DNA of 39,339 bases, taken from positions 1 to 39,339 of the forward strand of contig JBOFZL010000085.1 of the NCBI GenBank assembly GCA_051655155.1, given 5' to 3'. Both the position numbers and the translations under genes were made by a program. Each line of letters opens with the position of its first letter. The first letter of the stretch is position 1. Below the pieces are notes generated by a model that saw nothing but the letters and a program-made list of their open reading frames with translations, did no database searches and was not told the origin of the DNA. This stretch comes from JBOFZL01 sp051655155. GTDB taxonomy: Bacteria; Bacillota; Clostridia; Peptostreptococcales; Filifactoraceae. This document shows positions 23,352-30,867 of this stretch, in pieces.

Positions 23352-23380
23352 ATTATATCATTGTATTTGTTTGAAGTCAA
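23352..23380 (-). promoter_or_regulatory. sigma-70 promoter of the resolvase cassette
   Basis: TTGACT (23380-23375), a 17-base spacer and TATAAT (23357-23352) on the minus strand match consensus at 11 of 12 positions. Transcription would start near 23345 and include the res-like dyad. Confidence 0.82.
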
Positions 23381-23484
23381 TAACATCAACAAACATTTGT
23401 TTATTAATTAGCAAATAGATTTATAACAAACATATTTTGATACTATGCAATATGTTTCTTTAGGATATAGTCCAAACAAATATA

Positions 23485-23892
23485 TTATTCTGCTTTATCC
23501 AATTGATCTAACATATCATTTATATCTATTATATTATTATCTTCTTCCTTGCCTGTAACATCAGCAACCTTACTTGTTGCTCTTCCTAGTACCCTATCTA
23601 TTAAGTACTGGAGGTTATCACTCTTTATCTTCTCGCTATCACTTGTAAGAGCTATCTTCTCCAGTTCAGATATATATATGTCTAATTTGTGCTTAATTCG
23701 TGTATCAGCCTGTTTTTTTATTTCTGCCAAGCGCGTGTCAACTTCTGTCTTTATTTTCTCATTATCTAAATACTGATAACAAGCTTGCCTACTGACACCT
23801 ATTTTCTCTGCTATATCTGATATCTTATGACCTTCAATATATAATTCTATAAACTTAATTTGATTTTCAGTAAGTCTTACTCTAGCATTCAC
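23485..23892 (-). CDS. terminase small subunit
   Basis: A 135-residue DNA-recognition subunit. The N-terminal HTH (LTENQIKFIELYIEGHKISD, then EKIGVSRQACYQYL) and the helical oligomerisation segment are of the Firmicute TerS type, and the C-terminus is acidic (IIDINDMLDQLDKAE), as for TerL contact. It lies after the gap at 23893-24128, where the packaging site may be, and before the resolvase. Confidence 0.85.
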   Translation of the reverse strand: MNARVRLTENQIKFIELYIEGHKISDIAEKIGVSRQACYQYLDNEKIKTEVDTRLAEIKKQADTRIKHKLDIYISELEKIALTSDSEKIKSDNLQYLIDRVLGRATSKVADVTGKEEDNNIIDINDMLDQLDKAE

Positions 23893-24128
23893 ATTACCCC
23901 CTCCTTCGCTTTACAGATTTAACAAAAAAAGCAAGTACTATATATTGCATAGATGGGGGTCTATTCACATCCTTTCAATATATATTTACCTGCTTTTTAA
24001 TATTTACAAATTTTACTACTATCATAATATCATTTTATAAAACATACTTCAATCCCATAAAAAACTAACATTGTTTTTATACCCTTTGGCTATATAGCTA
24101 TATTTCAATTAATTTTAGAAGGACATTT
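23893..24128. other. gap before terS: early-operon terminator and possible packaging site
   Basis: This 236-base gap is very AT-rich and holds no gene. On the minus strand AAAGCAGGTA (about 23995) pairs with TACTTGCTTT (about 23930), with ATATATTG/CAATATAT inside and T runs after, giving a long-loop terminator. cos or pac sites commonly lie just ahead of terS, so the packaging start may be here, but no recognisable cos motif is visible. Confidence 0.5.
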
Positions 24129-24680
24129 TTAAAGCTTTAATCCATCAATTCCGAAAAATAAAATTGATAAATCTTCTATTGCTAATCTTACATCTCTTCC
24201 TACAGTTTTTATATTTAAATCAAAATGTTCTGCTGCTTCTTCATATGTTACTAATTCATTATTTTTAGGATCAATATAAACATAATCAATTATATTATAT
24301 CTTCTTAATTTATTTTCACCTTCTGCTTTACATATATACTCATAATACTTCATAGCCTTATCTATATGTCTTAATATATTTTTAGTTCTTACTTTAGTTC
24401 TTCTTATCGCCTGTACATATTGTTCTTCAGTACTAATATCCTCTATATCATCCAGTACATCAATAACATTATCTTCTTCTATATAATTTATTGTACTATC
24501 TGATATTTTGCTATGTGCTTTTAAGCTTCTATAGTGTCTTAATAGTAATCTTGTATTCCTTAATCTTCTATCATATTTTTTAGTTGTTTTACTATATTCC
24601 TGTTCTTTTATATATTTTATACCTTCTCTTATACCTATCTTAACTGCTTCTTCATAATTTATATTTTCCATGTCATTCAC
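24129..24680 (-). CDS. sigma/ArpU-like late gene regulator
   Basis: A 183-residue basic, helical protein whose C-terminus (TYEEAAEHFDLNIKTVGRDVRLAIEDL) reads as a sigma region 4-like HTH. Proteins of the ArpU/RinA/sigma-like type at the end of the early operon, just before terS, switch on late genes in Firmicute phages. The ATG overlaps the helicase stop (ATGA). I assign the role from HTH type and position; a direct promoter target is not identified. Confidence 0.72.
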   Translation of the reverse strand: MNDMENINYEEAVKIGIREGIKYIKEQEYSKTTKKYDRRLRNTRLLLRHYRSLKAHSKISDSTINYIEEDNVIDVLDDIEDISTEEQYVQAIRRTKVRTKNILRHIDKAMKYYEYICKAEGENKLRRYNIIDYVYIDPKNNELVTYEEAAEHFDLNIKTVGRDVRLAIEDLSILFFGIDGLKL

Positions 24681-26037
24681 TCTCCCTCAATCTAGCTTTA
24701 ACCGCTTCCAGTAATACATTTTGATTTATTTCCTTTCCATTTAATGCTTTTATAACATCTTCATCTACTGTTCCTTTAGTTATAATATGATTTATAATTA
24801 CTGTTTCTTTTTGTCCTTGTCTATATAGCCTTGCATTAGCTTGTTGATATAACTCTAAACTCCAATTTAAACCAAACCAAACTACTATATTTCCACCATA
24901 TTGAAGGTTTAATCCATGTCCTGCACTTGCTGGATGTAATAATGCAACTTCTATTTTTCCTTCATTCCATTTTTTAATATCCTTGCTATCTTCTAATGTT
25001 TGATGTTTAATTTTCTTTTTACTTAATGCTTCTTTTATTCTTTCATAGTCATGCTTAAAGTTATAAAATACTAAAACTGGTTTACCATTTGCTACATCTA
25101 TAATTTCCATAAGCTTATCTATCTTTTCATCATGTATATTAACAACTGACTTATCTTCACTATAAATTGCACCATTGGCCATCTGCAATAATTTGTTTGT
25201 AAGTACTGCTGCATTACTTGCTGTTATATCATCATTTTCTAATTCTAAAACTAAATCCTTCTCTAATTTCTTATACTTATCTAATGCTTTATCATCTAAC
25301 TTAACTTCTATCATGTTATCTATTTTTTCAGGCATATTTAAATAATCTTCTGCCTTCATACTTACACAAATATCACTTATCTTATTATGAATTGCTTCCT
25401 CTGAACCGTCTCTTAATTCCCAGTTAAATATAATATTTTGATTTCTTCTTCCTGGTTTAAAATATCTATCCTTATATCCAGTTACTGTTTTCCCTAATCG
25501 TAGTCCACCATCTAATAAATATATTTGTGGCCATAGATCTATTAAACTATTAGGTGCTGGTGTACCAGTTAATCCTATTATTCTTTTAAAATGTGGTCTT
25601 ACTTTCTTTAATGCTCTAAATCTTTTTGCCTTACTACTCTTGAAACTACTTAACTCATCAATAACCACAGTGTCAAAGTTCCAATCTTTAAAACATCTAT
25701 TTACTAACCATTCAACATTTTCTCTATTAATAACATATATATCAGCTTCAGTATTTAAAGCCATTATTCTGTTTTTCTCTGGACCTAAGATTTTACTTAT
25801 TCTTAAATCTTTTAGGTGGTCCCATTTTTCAACTTCTGTACTCCACGTATCCTCAGCTACTCTTAAAGGTGCTATTACTAAAACCTTATTACACTCACCT
25901 AACCATAATAATTCTGATATTGCAGTTAATGTTGATACTGTTTTCCCCATACCCATATCAAGGAATAATCCTGAAGCTGTATGATCTAAAATATGATTTA
26001 TTGCATATTGTTGATAATCCCACGGCTTAAAATTCAT
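24673..26037 (-). CDS. SNF2-like superfamily 2 helicase
   Basis: A 454-residue helicase/translocase. Motif I is at 26-33 (LDMGMGKT), motif Ia near KVLVIAPLRV, motif II at about 127-130 (VIDE), motif III in GLTGTPAPN, and the second RecA-like lobe ends with QANARLYRQGQ (motif VI region). This phage helicase type accompanies VRR-NUC and VirE-like genes in replication modules. It overlaps the VRR-NUC gene by 4 bases, so they may act together on DNA. Confidence 0.93.
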   Translation of the reverse strand: MNFKPWDYQQYAINHILDHTASGLFLDMGMGKTVSTLTAISELLWLGECNKVLVIAPLRVAEDTWSTEVEKWDHLKDLRISKILGPEKNRIMALNTEADIYVINRENVEWLVNRCFKDWNFDTVVIDELSSFKSSKAKRFRALKKVRPHFKRIIGLTGTPAPNSLIDLWPQIYLLDGGLRLGKTVTGYKDRYFKPGRRNQNIIFNWELRDGSEEAIHNKISDICVSMKAEDYLNMPEKIDNMIEVKLDDKALDKYKKLEKDLVLELENDDITASNAAVLTNKLLQMANGAIYSEDKSVVNIHDEKIDKLMEIIDVANGKPVLVFYNFKHDYERIKEALSKKKIKHQTLEDSKDIKKWNEGKIEVALLHPASAGHGLNLQYGGNIVVWFGLNWSLELYQQANARLYRQGQKETVIINHIITKGTVDEDVIKALNGKEINQNVLLEAVKARLRESE

Positions 26038-26312
26038 GTAGTCACCTCATTTACAAACTCATTTACTCTATCTAAACTATCTATTACTTCTACTGTAAAA
26101 CCTAATTTTTCTAATTCCTTTCTTCTATACTTCTGTAATTCTCTTAGTTTCTTTTTAGGTGCTTTAAGTTCAACAAATATAATCTTTCCTCCTGGTAGTA
26201 ATACAATCCTATCAGGTACCCCTGACACTCCTGGCGATATAAACTTTAGTGCTTTTCCACCTAACAATTCAATTTTCTTCTTAAGTTGTCTTTCTATATT
26301 ACTTTCATCCAT
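26034..26312 (-). CDS. VRR-NUC domain nuclease
   Basis: A 92-residue minimal VRR-NUC (PD-(D/E)XK) protein. The catalytic set is in GVSGVPDRIVLLPGG (PD near 33) and IIFVELKAP (E-x-K near 52-54). Stand-alone VRR-NUC proteins occur in many Firmicute phages next to SNF2 helicases and are thought to cut branched DNA in replication or repair. It lies immediately left of the iteron-like cluster. Confidence 0.93.
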   Translation of the reverse strand: MDESNIERQLKKKIELLGGKALKFISPGVSGVPDRIVLLPGGKIIFVELKAPKKKLRELQKYRRKELEKLGFTVEVIDSLDRVNEFVNEVTT

Positions 26313-26340
26313 AAATACACCTTCTTTAAAATAATCTTAA

Positions 26341-26620
26341 TGGATACAATGGATACAAAAATTAAGGAAAAAATAAAAATCCCTATATTAGGTGTATATA
26401 TGTATATACGTATATGCCTAATTATATAAATACTACTTATATATATTATTTTGTATCCACTGTATCCAGTCTATCTGTAAGCCTGTCGGCTACTGACTTT
26501 GATATGGATACAAAGAGCGGATACACAATTATTTTTTTGTATCCACTGTATCCACTATAATTTTTATTTTGTATCCACCCGGATACAGAATTTTTGCTTT
26601 GTATCCACCTTCTGTATCCA
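26341..26620. repeat. cluster of twelve TGGATACA/TGTATCCA octamers (candidate origin)
   Basis: A 308-base gap between VRR-NUC and a small gene holds twelve copies of (T/C)GGATACA. Forward copies start at 26341, 26350, 26505, 26518 and 26580; inverted copies at 26452, 26461, 26538, 26547, 26570, 26600 and 26613. Three same-direction pairs have a 9-base period. TGTATCC-ACCC-GGATACA at 26570-26587 is a perfect dyad. An AT-rich stretch with alternating TATATA (26386-26452) lies in the middle. Iterons beside an AT-rich region in a replication module are the hallmark of an initiator-dependent origin; a regulator array is the alternative. Confidence 0.75.
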
Positions 26621-26824
26621 CTATTTTAATGTTTCTTGAATTGCTTGGTAGATTTCTGTAGCTTCCTTTTCTGATTCATATCTGAATGTAATTTCACGTC
26701 TTTTGTCAATTTTAAAGTCATAATTTAAAACAACCTTTATATTTTTTTCATCTTTATATATAACATCTACCCTATTTAAGTTTATAATTAAGTCTTTATT
26801 TTTATCTTTTATACCTATAAACAT
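26621..26824 (-). CDS. hypothetical protein, 67 aa
   Basis: A 67-residue alpha/beta protein (MFIGIKDKNKDLIINLNRVD, ITFRYESEKEATEIYQAI). The strand-strand-helix pattern suggests a small DNA- or protein-binding fold, but I recognise no family. It lies between the iteron cluster, which touches its stop codon, and the primase-helicase, so an origin-related role is possible (inference). Confidence 0.75.
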   Translation of the reverse strand: MFIGIKDKNKDLIINLNRVDVIYKDEKNIKVVLNYDFKIDKRREITFRYESEKEATEIYQAIQETLK

Positions 26825-26839
26825 TTATATAACCTCTTT

Positions 26840-29269
26840 CTATTTCTTTCTAACATATGCTCGCTGTCTTCCATAGATCTTCCCAAACCTTAATGTACCA
26901 TTAGCTTTTTCCCATCCTGGTAATCCTGCTAATATATCATTAATTTCTCTACTATACATTGGAGTAAGTTGCTTAGAGTCACCTCTAAACAATTCAACCC
27001 ATATCTCCATTACACAAGTTTTAGTTCTTTCTATAGTTCCTTCTTTTTCACTTATAAAATCCTCATCATGTATAAATGACCTTCTTTCACTTATACCTAA
27101 CTCATTCCAACCTTCAGGTAATAATTTATCTAGGTATTCAACTATTACTCCTGTCTTAGCGCTTTCCTCACTATGAGATTCTTGTTGTTTCTTAGCTTCT
27201 TGTTCTTCTTCATAATTTAGATATAGCTTTTCACCAGCTTTAAACAATTGAACTGCTTCTGCCCATAGTTGGTCTATCTCATATTTTGTTAAATCCTCAA
27301 ATATACTCATAGTTGGTTCAGTGTGATAAATATCTATTGGCCAAAACCTTCTATTACCTGTTTTATCTCTTAAGAACTCTCTTTCATTTGAAGTACCAAT
27401 AAATATACATTGTCTAGGAAATCTGCTTGTCCTTCTTCCATATGCTACCCTGTATATATCTTCTGTCTTAGATAAGAAGTGTTTGGTCTGCTCTATTTCA
27501 GCCTTCTTTGTGGCCATCATTTCAGCCATTTCTAATATCCAAACACCTTGTAGTTGTTCATAAGCTTCTTTACCACTTACCGTAGTAAGAGAATCACTAT
27601 ACCATTCTTGGCCAATCTTTTTAATTATTGTACTTTTACCTACACCTTGCTTACCACTAAGTATGAGCATATTATCAAACTTAATACCAGGTACAAATAT
27701 TCTAGCAACTGCAGCTGTTAAAACTTTTCTAGTTACTGTTCTTACATACTTACTATCTTCTGCACCTAGGTAATCTATCAGTAAAGTATCGACTCTTTCT
27801 TTTTCATCCCATTCAAGGCCTTCAAGATATTCTTTAACTGGATGTATTGAATGTTTTTCAAAACTTAAAGCTAATGCATCAGCACATTTTGCAGTACTTG
27901 AGATATTGTAATACTTCTCTATAAATTCTCTTAATCCACTATCATCAGTATCAGTCCAATCGCTCATATTGCCTTTTCTTCTCCAGGGCAATTGGCCAAT
28001 AACTGTAGCTCTATTACTAAATTCATTAAATGCTATTTTGTCTTTTAATAATGGCTCATTATCTATAATTAAGTTAAAGTTACTTATTGTATTTTTTAAG
28101 TTTCCCTTCTCTGTATAACCCAAACTATTAAGCCATATAGTATCATCTTCAGCTATATCTTCTACTACTCCAAAATCGTCCTGAGCTTTTTCCATTCTCT
28201 CTCTACCTAATAGAGCTATAACTTTTTTATCACTACTAGCTAACTCAGTCATTTTAGTAAAACTAGGCATTCTATTTTGAGGAGTTCCTTCTTTAGCTTC
28301 TTCATCTAGTTCTCCAAATTTGTGAATCCTTACTAAGTCAAAGGCATTACATAAAGTTCCACTTGATGGATCTGTTCCATGGTGGCTATAAGTAAACTTA
28401 TCATCATAAACAACTACTCCCCCACTTGTTGAACCCTCTGAGTATGTATATCTAGTATTATCTTCTCCAGCTACATACACATCTTTTAAGAATTCTTCTA
28501 TAGCTTCAGTTATACTATAAGTTCTACAAAAAGCACCTATAACACCCTTCTTAGTTAATGGATCTTCTTGTTTACTTAATGCCTTTGATAACTTTGCCCT
28601 AGCTCTTGAACTTTCTGGCCAATAACTAACATCTTGCCAACCGAATGTATATCTATCTAATACTTCATCTGGATTAAGCCATTTTTCATCTTGCACTTTA
28701 AATACATACTCTCCATCACAACTAGTTGATGGCCAATACATTAACCTTTCCGGTTCATATGTTGTATCGTCAAATTGGTCCATACCTAAATCATTAGCAA
28801 CCATTCTACTTATAGCCTGATACTCTTCAGGTAATACTGGTCTTTCTAAAGGAATAACTAATCTAAGTCTTTGGTTATCACTTGTATGAGTATGAGTTGA
28901 ATACATAACTACCGCAAAATCATAAAGTAATTCTATTGAACTCCATACATCACCTTGTGCATAATCTATATCTAAAGTAAGAAGTGTTCTATTAGCTACA
29001 TTAGCTTTTAATCTTCTACCATTCTTAAGTGTTCCACCAACAAATCCACCAACATCTTTTATTCTATCTTTTTCAGTTTTAGATGATTTCTTATAATCTG
29101 ATACTGTTTCTGGTGTTCTAGTAGTAGAGCCTAGTTTTTCAACTAGGCTACTCCAATTCATAGATTTGTTTTTCCATTGCTTTGAGTTCTTACTCTTACC
29201 TGTTGCTATAGCTATTTGACCATCATATTTAATTTTAGGTATCTCATTTATATTAGCTTCCATGGTCAT
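26840..29269 (-). CDS. VirE-family phage primase-helicase
   Basis: A protein of about 809 residues combining an N-terminal primase-like domain (DID at about 101-103 in LLTLDIDYA; a His-rich strand near 126-140) with a virulence-associated E type helicase. Walker A is at about 540-547 (GKQGVGKS) and Walker B near 575 (ILEMAEM); RRFWPIDIY is a typical VirE feature. It probably primes and opens DNA at the phage origin. The ATG at 29269 overlaps the upstream stop (TGATG); ATG at 29263 is an alternative. It is the likely partner of the iterons nearby. Confidence 0.92.
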   Translation of the reverse strand: MTMEANINEIPKIKYDGQIAIATGKSKNSKQWKNKSMNWSSLVEKLGSTTRTPETVSDYKKSSKTEKDRIKDVGGFVGGTLKNGRRLKANVANRTLLTLDIDYAQGDVWSSIELLYDFAVVMYSTHTHTSDNQRLRLVIPLERPVLPEEYQAISRMVANDLGMDQFDDTTYEPERLMYWPSTSCDGEYVFKVQDEKWLNPDEVLDRYTFGWQDVSYWPESSRARAKLSKALSKQEDPLTKKGVIGAFCRTYSITEAIEEFLKDVYVAGEDNTRYTYSEGSTSGGVVVYDDKFTYSHHGTDPSSGTLCNAFDLVRIHKFGELDEEAKEGTPQNRMPSFTKMTELASSDKKVIALLGRERMEKAQDDFGVVEDIAEDDTIWLNSLGYTEKGNLKNTISNFNLIIDNEPLLKDKIAFNEFSNRATVIGQLPWRRKGNMSDWTDTDDSGLREFIEKYYNISSTAKCADALALSFEKHSIHPVKEYLEGLEWDEKERVDTLLIDYLGAEDSKYVRTVTRKVLTAAVARIFVPGIKFDNMLILSGKQGVGKSTIIKKIGQEWYSDSLTTVSGKEAYEQLQGVWILEMAEMMATKKAEIEQTKHFLSKTEDIYRVAYGRRTSRFPRQCIFIGTSNEREFLRDKTGNRRFWPIDIYHTEPTMSIFEDLTKYEIDQLWAEAVQLFKAGEKLYLNYEEEQEAKKQQESHSEESAKTGVIVEYLDKLLPEGWNELGISERRSFIHDEDFISEKEGTIERTKTCVMEIWVELFRGDSKQLTPMYSREINDILAGLPGWEKANGTLRFGKIYGRQRAYVRKK

Positions 29270-29670
29270 CACTTCCTTAATACTATTTGTCCTAACCTTT
29301 TCAATTTAAAATCAATAAATTTATTTATTTCCTTAGGATCATACATCATTTTTAGTTGATTCAACATTATCTGAACATCTGCAATTTCTTCTTCTACATT
29401 GCTTGAACCTTTTCCATTTAAAATTTCCTTTATTAATGCTTGTGTTAATTCTGCCATTTCCTCAATGGATTTTACTTTTTGTGCATTCTCTCCAAATTCA
29501 AGTATAGCTGCCTTATAAATATCCTTCTCATTCATACCTATAGTTTCTTTTATTAGTTCTTCTTTTGTTACACTTGTATCTTTACGATATTTACAAACAG
29601 TACATGAGTGTCTAAAACAACATTCTTTACTTGCATCTTTGCAAGCTATTTCATATAAACTACATTTCAT
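29269..29670 (-). CDS. MazG-like nucleotide pyrophosphohydrolase with Cys-rich N-terminus
   Basis: About 133 residues. The C-terminal part has the EExxE...ExxD metal motif of MazG/all-alpha NTP pyrophosphatases (SIEEMAELTQALIKEI, then VEEEIADVQIMLNQL). The N-terminal 30 residues carry seven cysteines (CSLYEIACKDASKECCFRH, TVCKY), perhaps a metal site. It may clean up or adjust the nucleotide pool or (p)ppGpp in infection. ATG at 29670 with GAGGGGTG upstream is chosen over GTG at 29679. Confidence 0.83.
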   Translation of the reverse strand: MKCSLYEIACKDASKECCFRHSCTVCKYRKDTSVTKEELIKETIGMNEKDIYKAAILEFGENAQKVKSIEEMAELTQALIKEILNGKGSSNVEEEIADVQIMLNQLKMMYDPKEINKFIDFKLKRLGQIVLRK

Positions 29671-29702
29671 ATATTTCACCCCTCAATACCTTATTGAATC
29701 CT

Positions 29703-29903
29703 TTATCTTATTTCTATTAATCTTAAAACTGCATTTTGTAATCTATTAACTTTCCTATTTAAAATAGAATTTTCCTTATCTACTTTCTTGCAATATCCTT
29801 GTAACTTTGCTAATTTTTCTTTGGTACCATTTAATTCATTTCTTAAATCAGCAACTTTAAATTGTTCTTCATAATATAGAGCTTCAAATTTATCATTTTC
29901 CAA
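29703..29903 (-). CDS. small coiled-coil protein, 66 aa (TTG start)
   Basis: A 66-residue coiled coil (VADLRNELNGTKEKLAKLQG, KVDKENSILNRKVNRLQNAV). It starts at TTG 29903, eight bases after GGAGG. The gene is flanked by two exact 16-base direct repeats (29685-29700 and 29923-29938), so it may have been gained or duplicated as a unit. Function unknown. Confidence 0.75.
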   Translation of the reverse strand: MENDKFEALYYEEQFKVADLRNELNGTKEKLAKLQGYCKKVDKENSILNRKVNRLQNAVLRLIEIR

Positions 29904-29920
29904 TTATCACACCTCCAATA

Positions 29921-30169
29921 TTAATACCTTATTGAATCTTTCTTAAATTCTGTTATATCAATCTTTTGAGTATGTCCAAACTCTTCATGATTGAATGTTC
30001 TTCTGTTATTAGTAAGTTCTTTAATTAATAAATCTCTATCCTTTTCCTTAGCTTCTTTAATCCTTTTATCTAATTCAGTAGCTTTTCTTTTTATCATTGG
30101 CTTAAAATACAATTCATTTATTGTCATAAACATAAATATACAAATTATTAATATACTTACTAACTTCAC
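29921..30169 (-). CDS. small membrane protein, about 82 aa
   Basis: One N-terminal transmembrane helix (LVSILIICIFMFMTINELYF) is followed by a charged cytoplasmic part (ATELDKRIKEAKEKDRDLLI). GTG at 30169 has GAAGGTG eight bases before it; GTG at 30178 is the other option. A membrane-anchored early protein could act in superinfection exclusion or replication anchoring, but there is no direct evidence. Confidence 0.7.
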   Translation of the reverse strand: MKLVSILIICIFMFMTINELYFKPMIKRKATELDKRIKEAKEKDRDLLIKELTNNRRTFNHEEFGHTQKIDITEFKKDSIRY

Positions 30170-30182
30170 TATTAACACCTTC

Positions 30183-30488
30183 TTAACTAGGTTTTACTAA
30201 TACAAAACATACATTACTAACATTTAATAAATCTTCTAAAGGTATTTCATTTAAATTACCTTCATTAACTTCTTTTATAAATCCTATAGTTTCATACTTC
30301 TTAAGATTATCTCTACTAAATGCAATGATCTGTGCTTTACCATCCAAGGTATTTATTCTTGATATATCATTTTCTCTCATCTTCATTAATAAAGTCTTTT
30401 TATATAATTCTAAGTTAGCCTCTATTGATCTTTGTTCTTCCTTTAAGTCCAATATCTTACTAACTAAAACATTAAATTCTTGCTCCAT
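30183..30488 (-). CDS. hypothetical early protein, about 101 aa
   Basis: An N-terminal helical segment (VSKILDLKEEQRSIEANLEL) precedes a strand-rich part with ISRINTLDGKAQIIAFSRDN. The arrangement resembles small phage proteins found near polymerase genes, but I cannot name a family. ATG at 30488 with GAGGGTG upstream is preferred. It lies in the middle of the replication operon. Confidence 0.75.
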   Translation of the reverse strand: MEQEFNVLVSKILDLKEEQRSIEANLELYKKTLLMKMRENDISRINTLDGKAQIIAFSRDNLKKYETIGFIKEVNEGNLNEIPLEDLLNVSNVCFVLVKPS

Positions 30489-30510
30489 TCTTAACACCCT
30501 CTCATTAATT

Positions 30511-30858
30511 TTAGGTTAAACTAAACCCATTATTTTCATATATTATTTCATCTTCTCCATCACAGCATCCACTCCAGCTACAACTTCTACAATTCCCGCT
30601 ACAATCATCATTCGCATAATAACTATAGCTATAGCTACTATCATTATTGTCATGATAGTAATAAAATCTTTTTAGTTGTTCAGCTCTTATTTCTGATGCT
30701 TTTTCAATATTTTTACTAATATAAGTTCTTGCATCATCTTTACCCTCACCAGTAAATTCAATATCAGTCATATTCTCTATAAAACTTATTGCCTTTAGTT
30801 GTCTTTCTGTAATTTGGTCCACATAGCCATCTATAAAATCTTGATATACACTACTCAT
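30511..30858 (-). CDS. hypothetical early protein with Tyr/Cys-rich tail, 115 aa
   Basis: The N-terminal half carries a pattern common in phage replication-region proteins (ITERQLKAISFIENMTDIEF, then GEGKDDARTYISKNIEKA). The tail is unusual: tyrosine/serine-rich (DSSYSYSYYANDD) and cysteine-rich (CSGNCRSCSWSGCC), perhaps a metal or low-complexity region. It follows the DNA polymerase gene with AGGTG before its ATG. Function unknown. Confidence 0.75.
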   Translation of the reverse strand: MSSVYQDFIDGYVDQITERQLKAISFIENMTDIEFTGEGKDDARTYISKNIEKASEIRAEQLKRFYYYHDNNDSSYSYSYYANDDCSGNCRSCSWSGCCDGEDEIIYENNGFSLT

Positions 30859-30867
30859 CTATATCAC

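Larger units (their letters stand above)
23201..23484. other. resolvase upstream region (promoter, res-like dyad, hairpin)
   Basis: A 284-base non-coding stretch between terS and the resolvase. It carries a near-consensus leftward promoter, a dyad at 23299-23322 in the transcribed leader, and a perfect 9-bp inverted repeat AAACATATT/AATATGTTT (about 23428-23456) just after terS that could attenuate. CAAACAAA-like words recur at 23365-23405. Confidence 0.6.

Noticed and set aside
26341..26620. CRISPR array
   Set aside because: The repeats are 8 bases, in both directions, with no regular spacers; iterons or operators fit better. No CRISPR elsewhere either.
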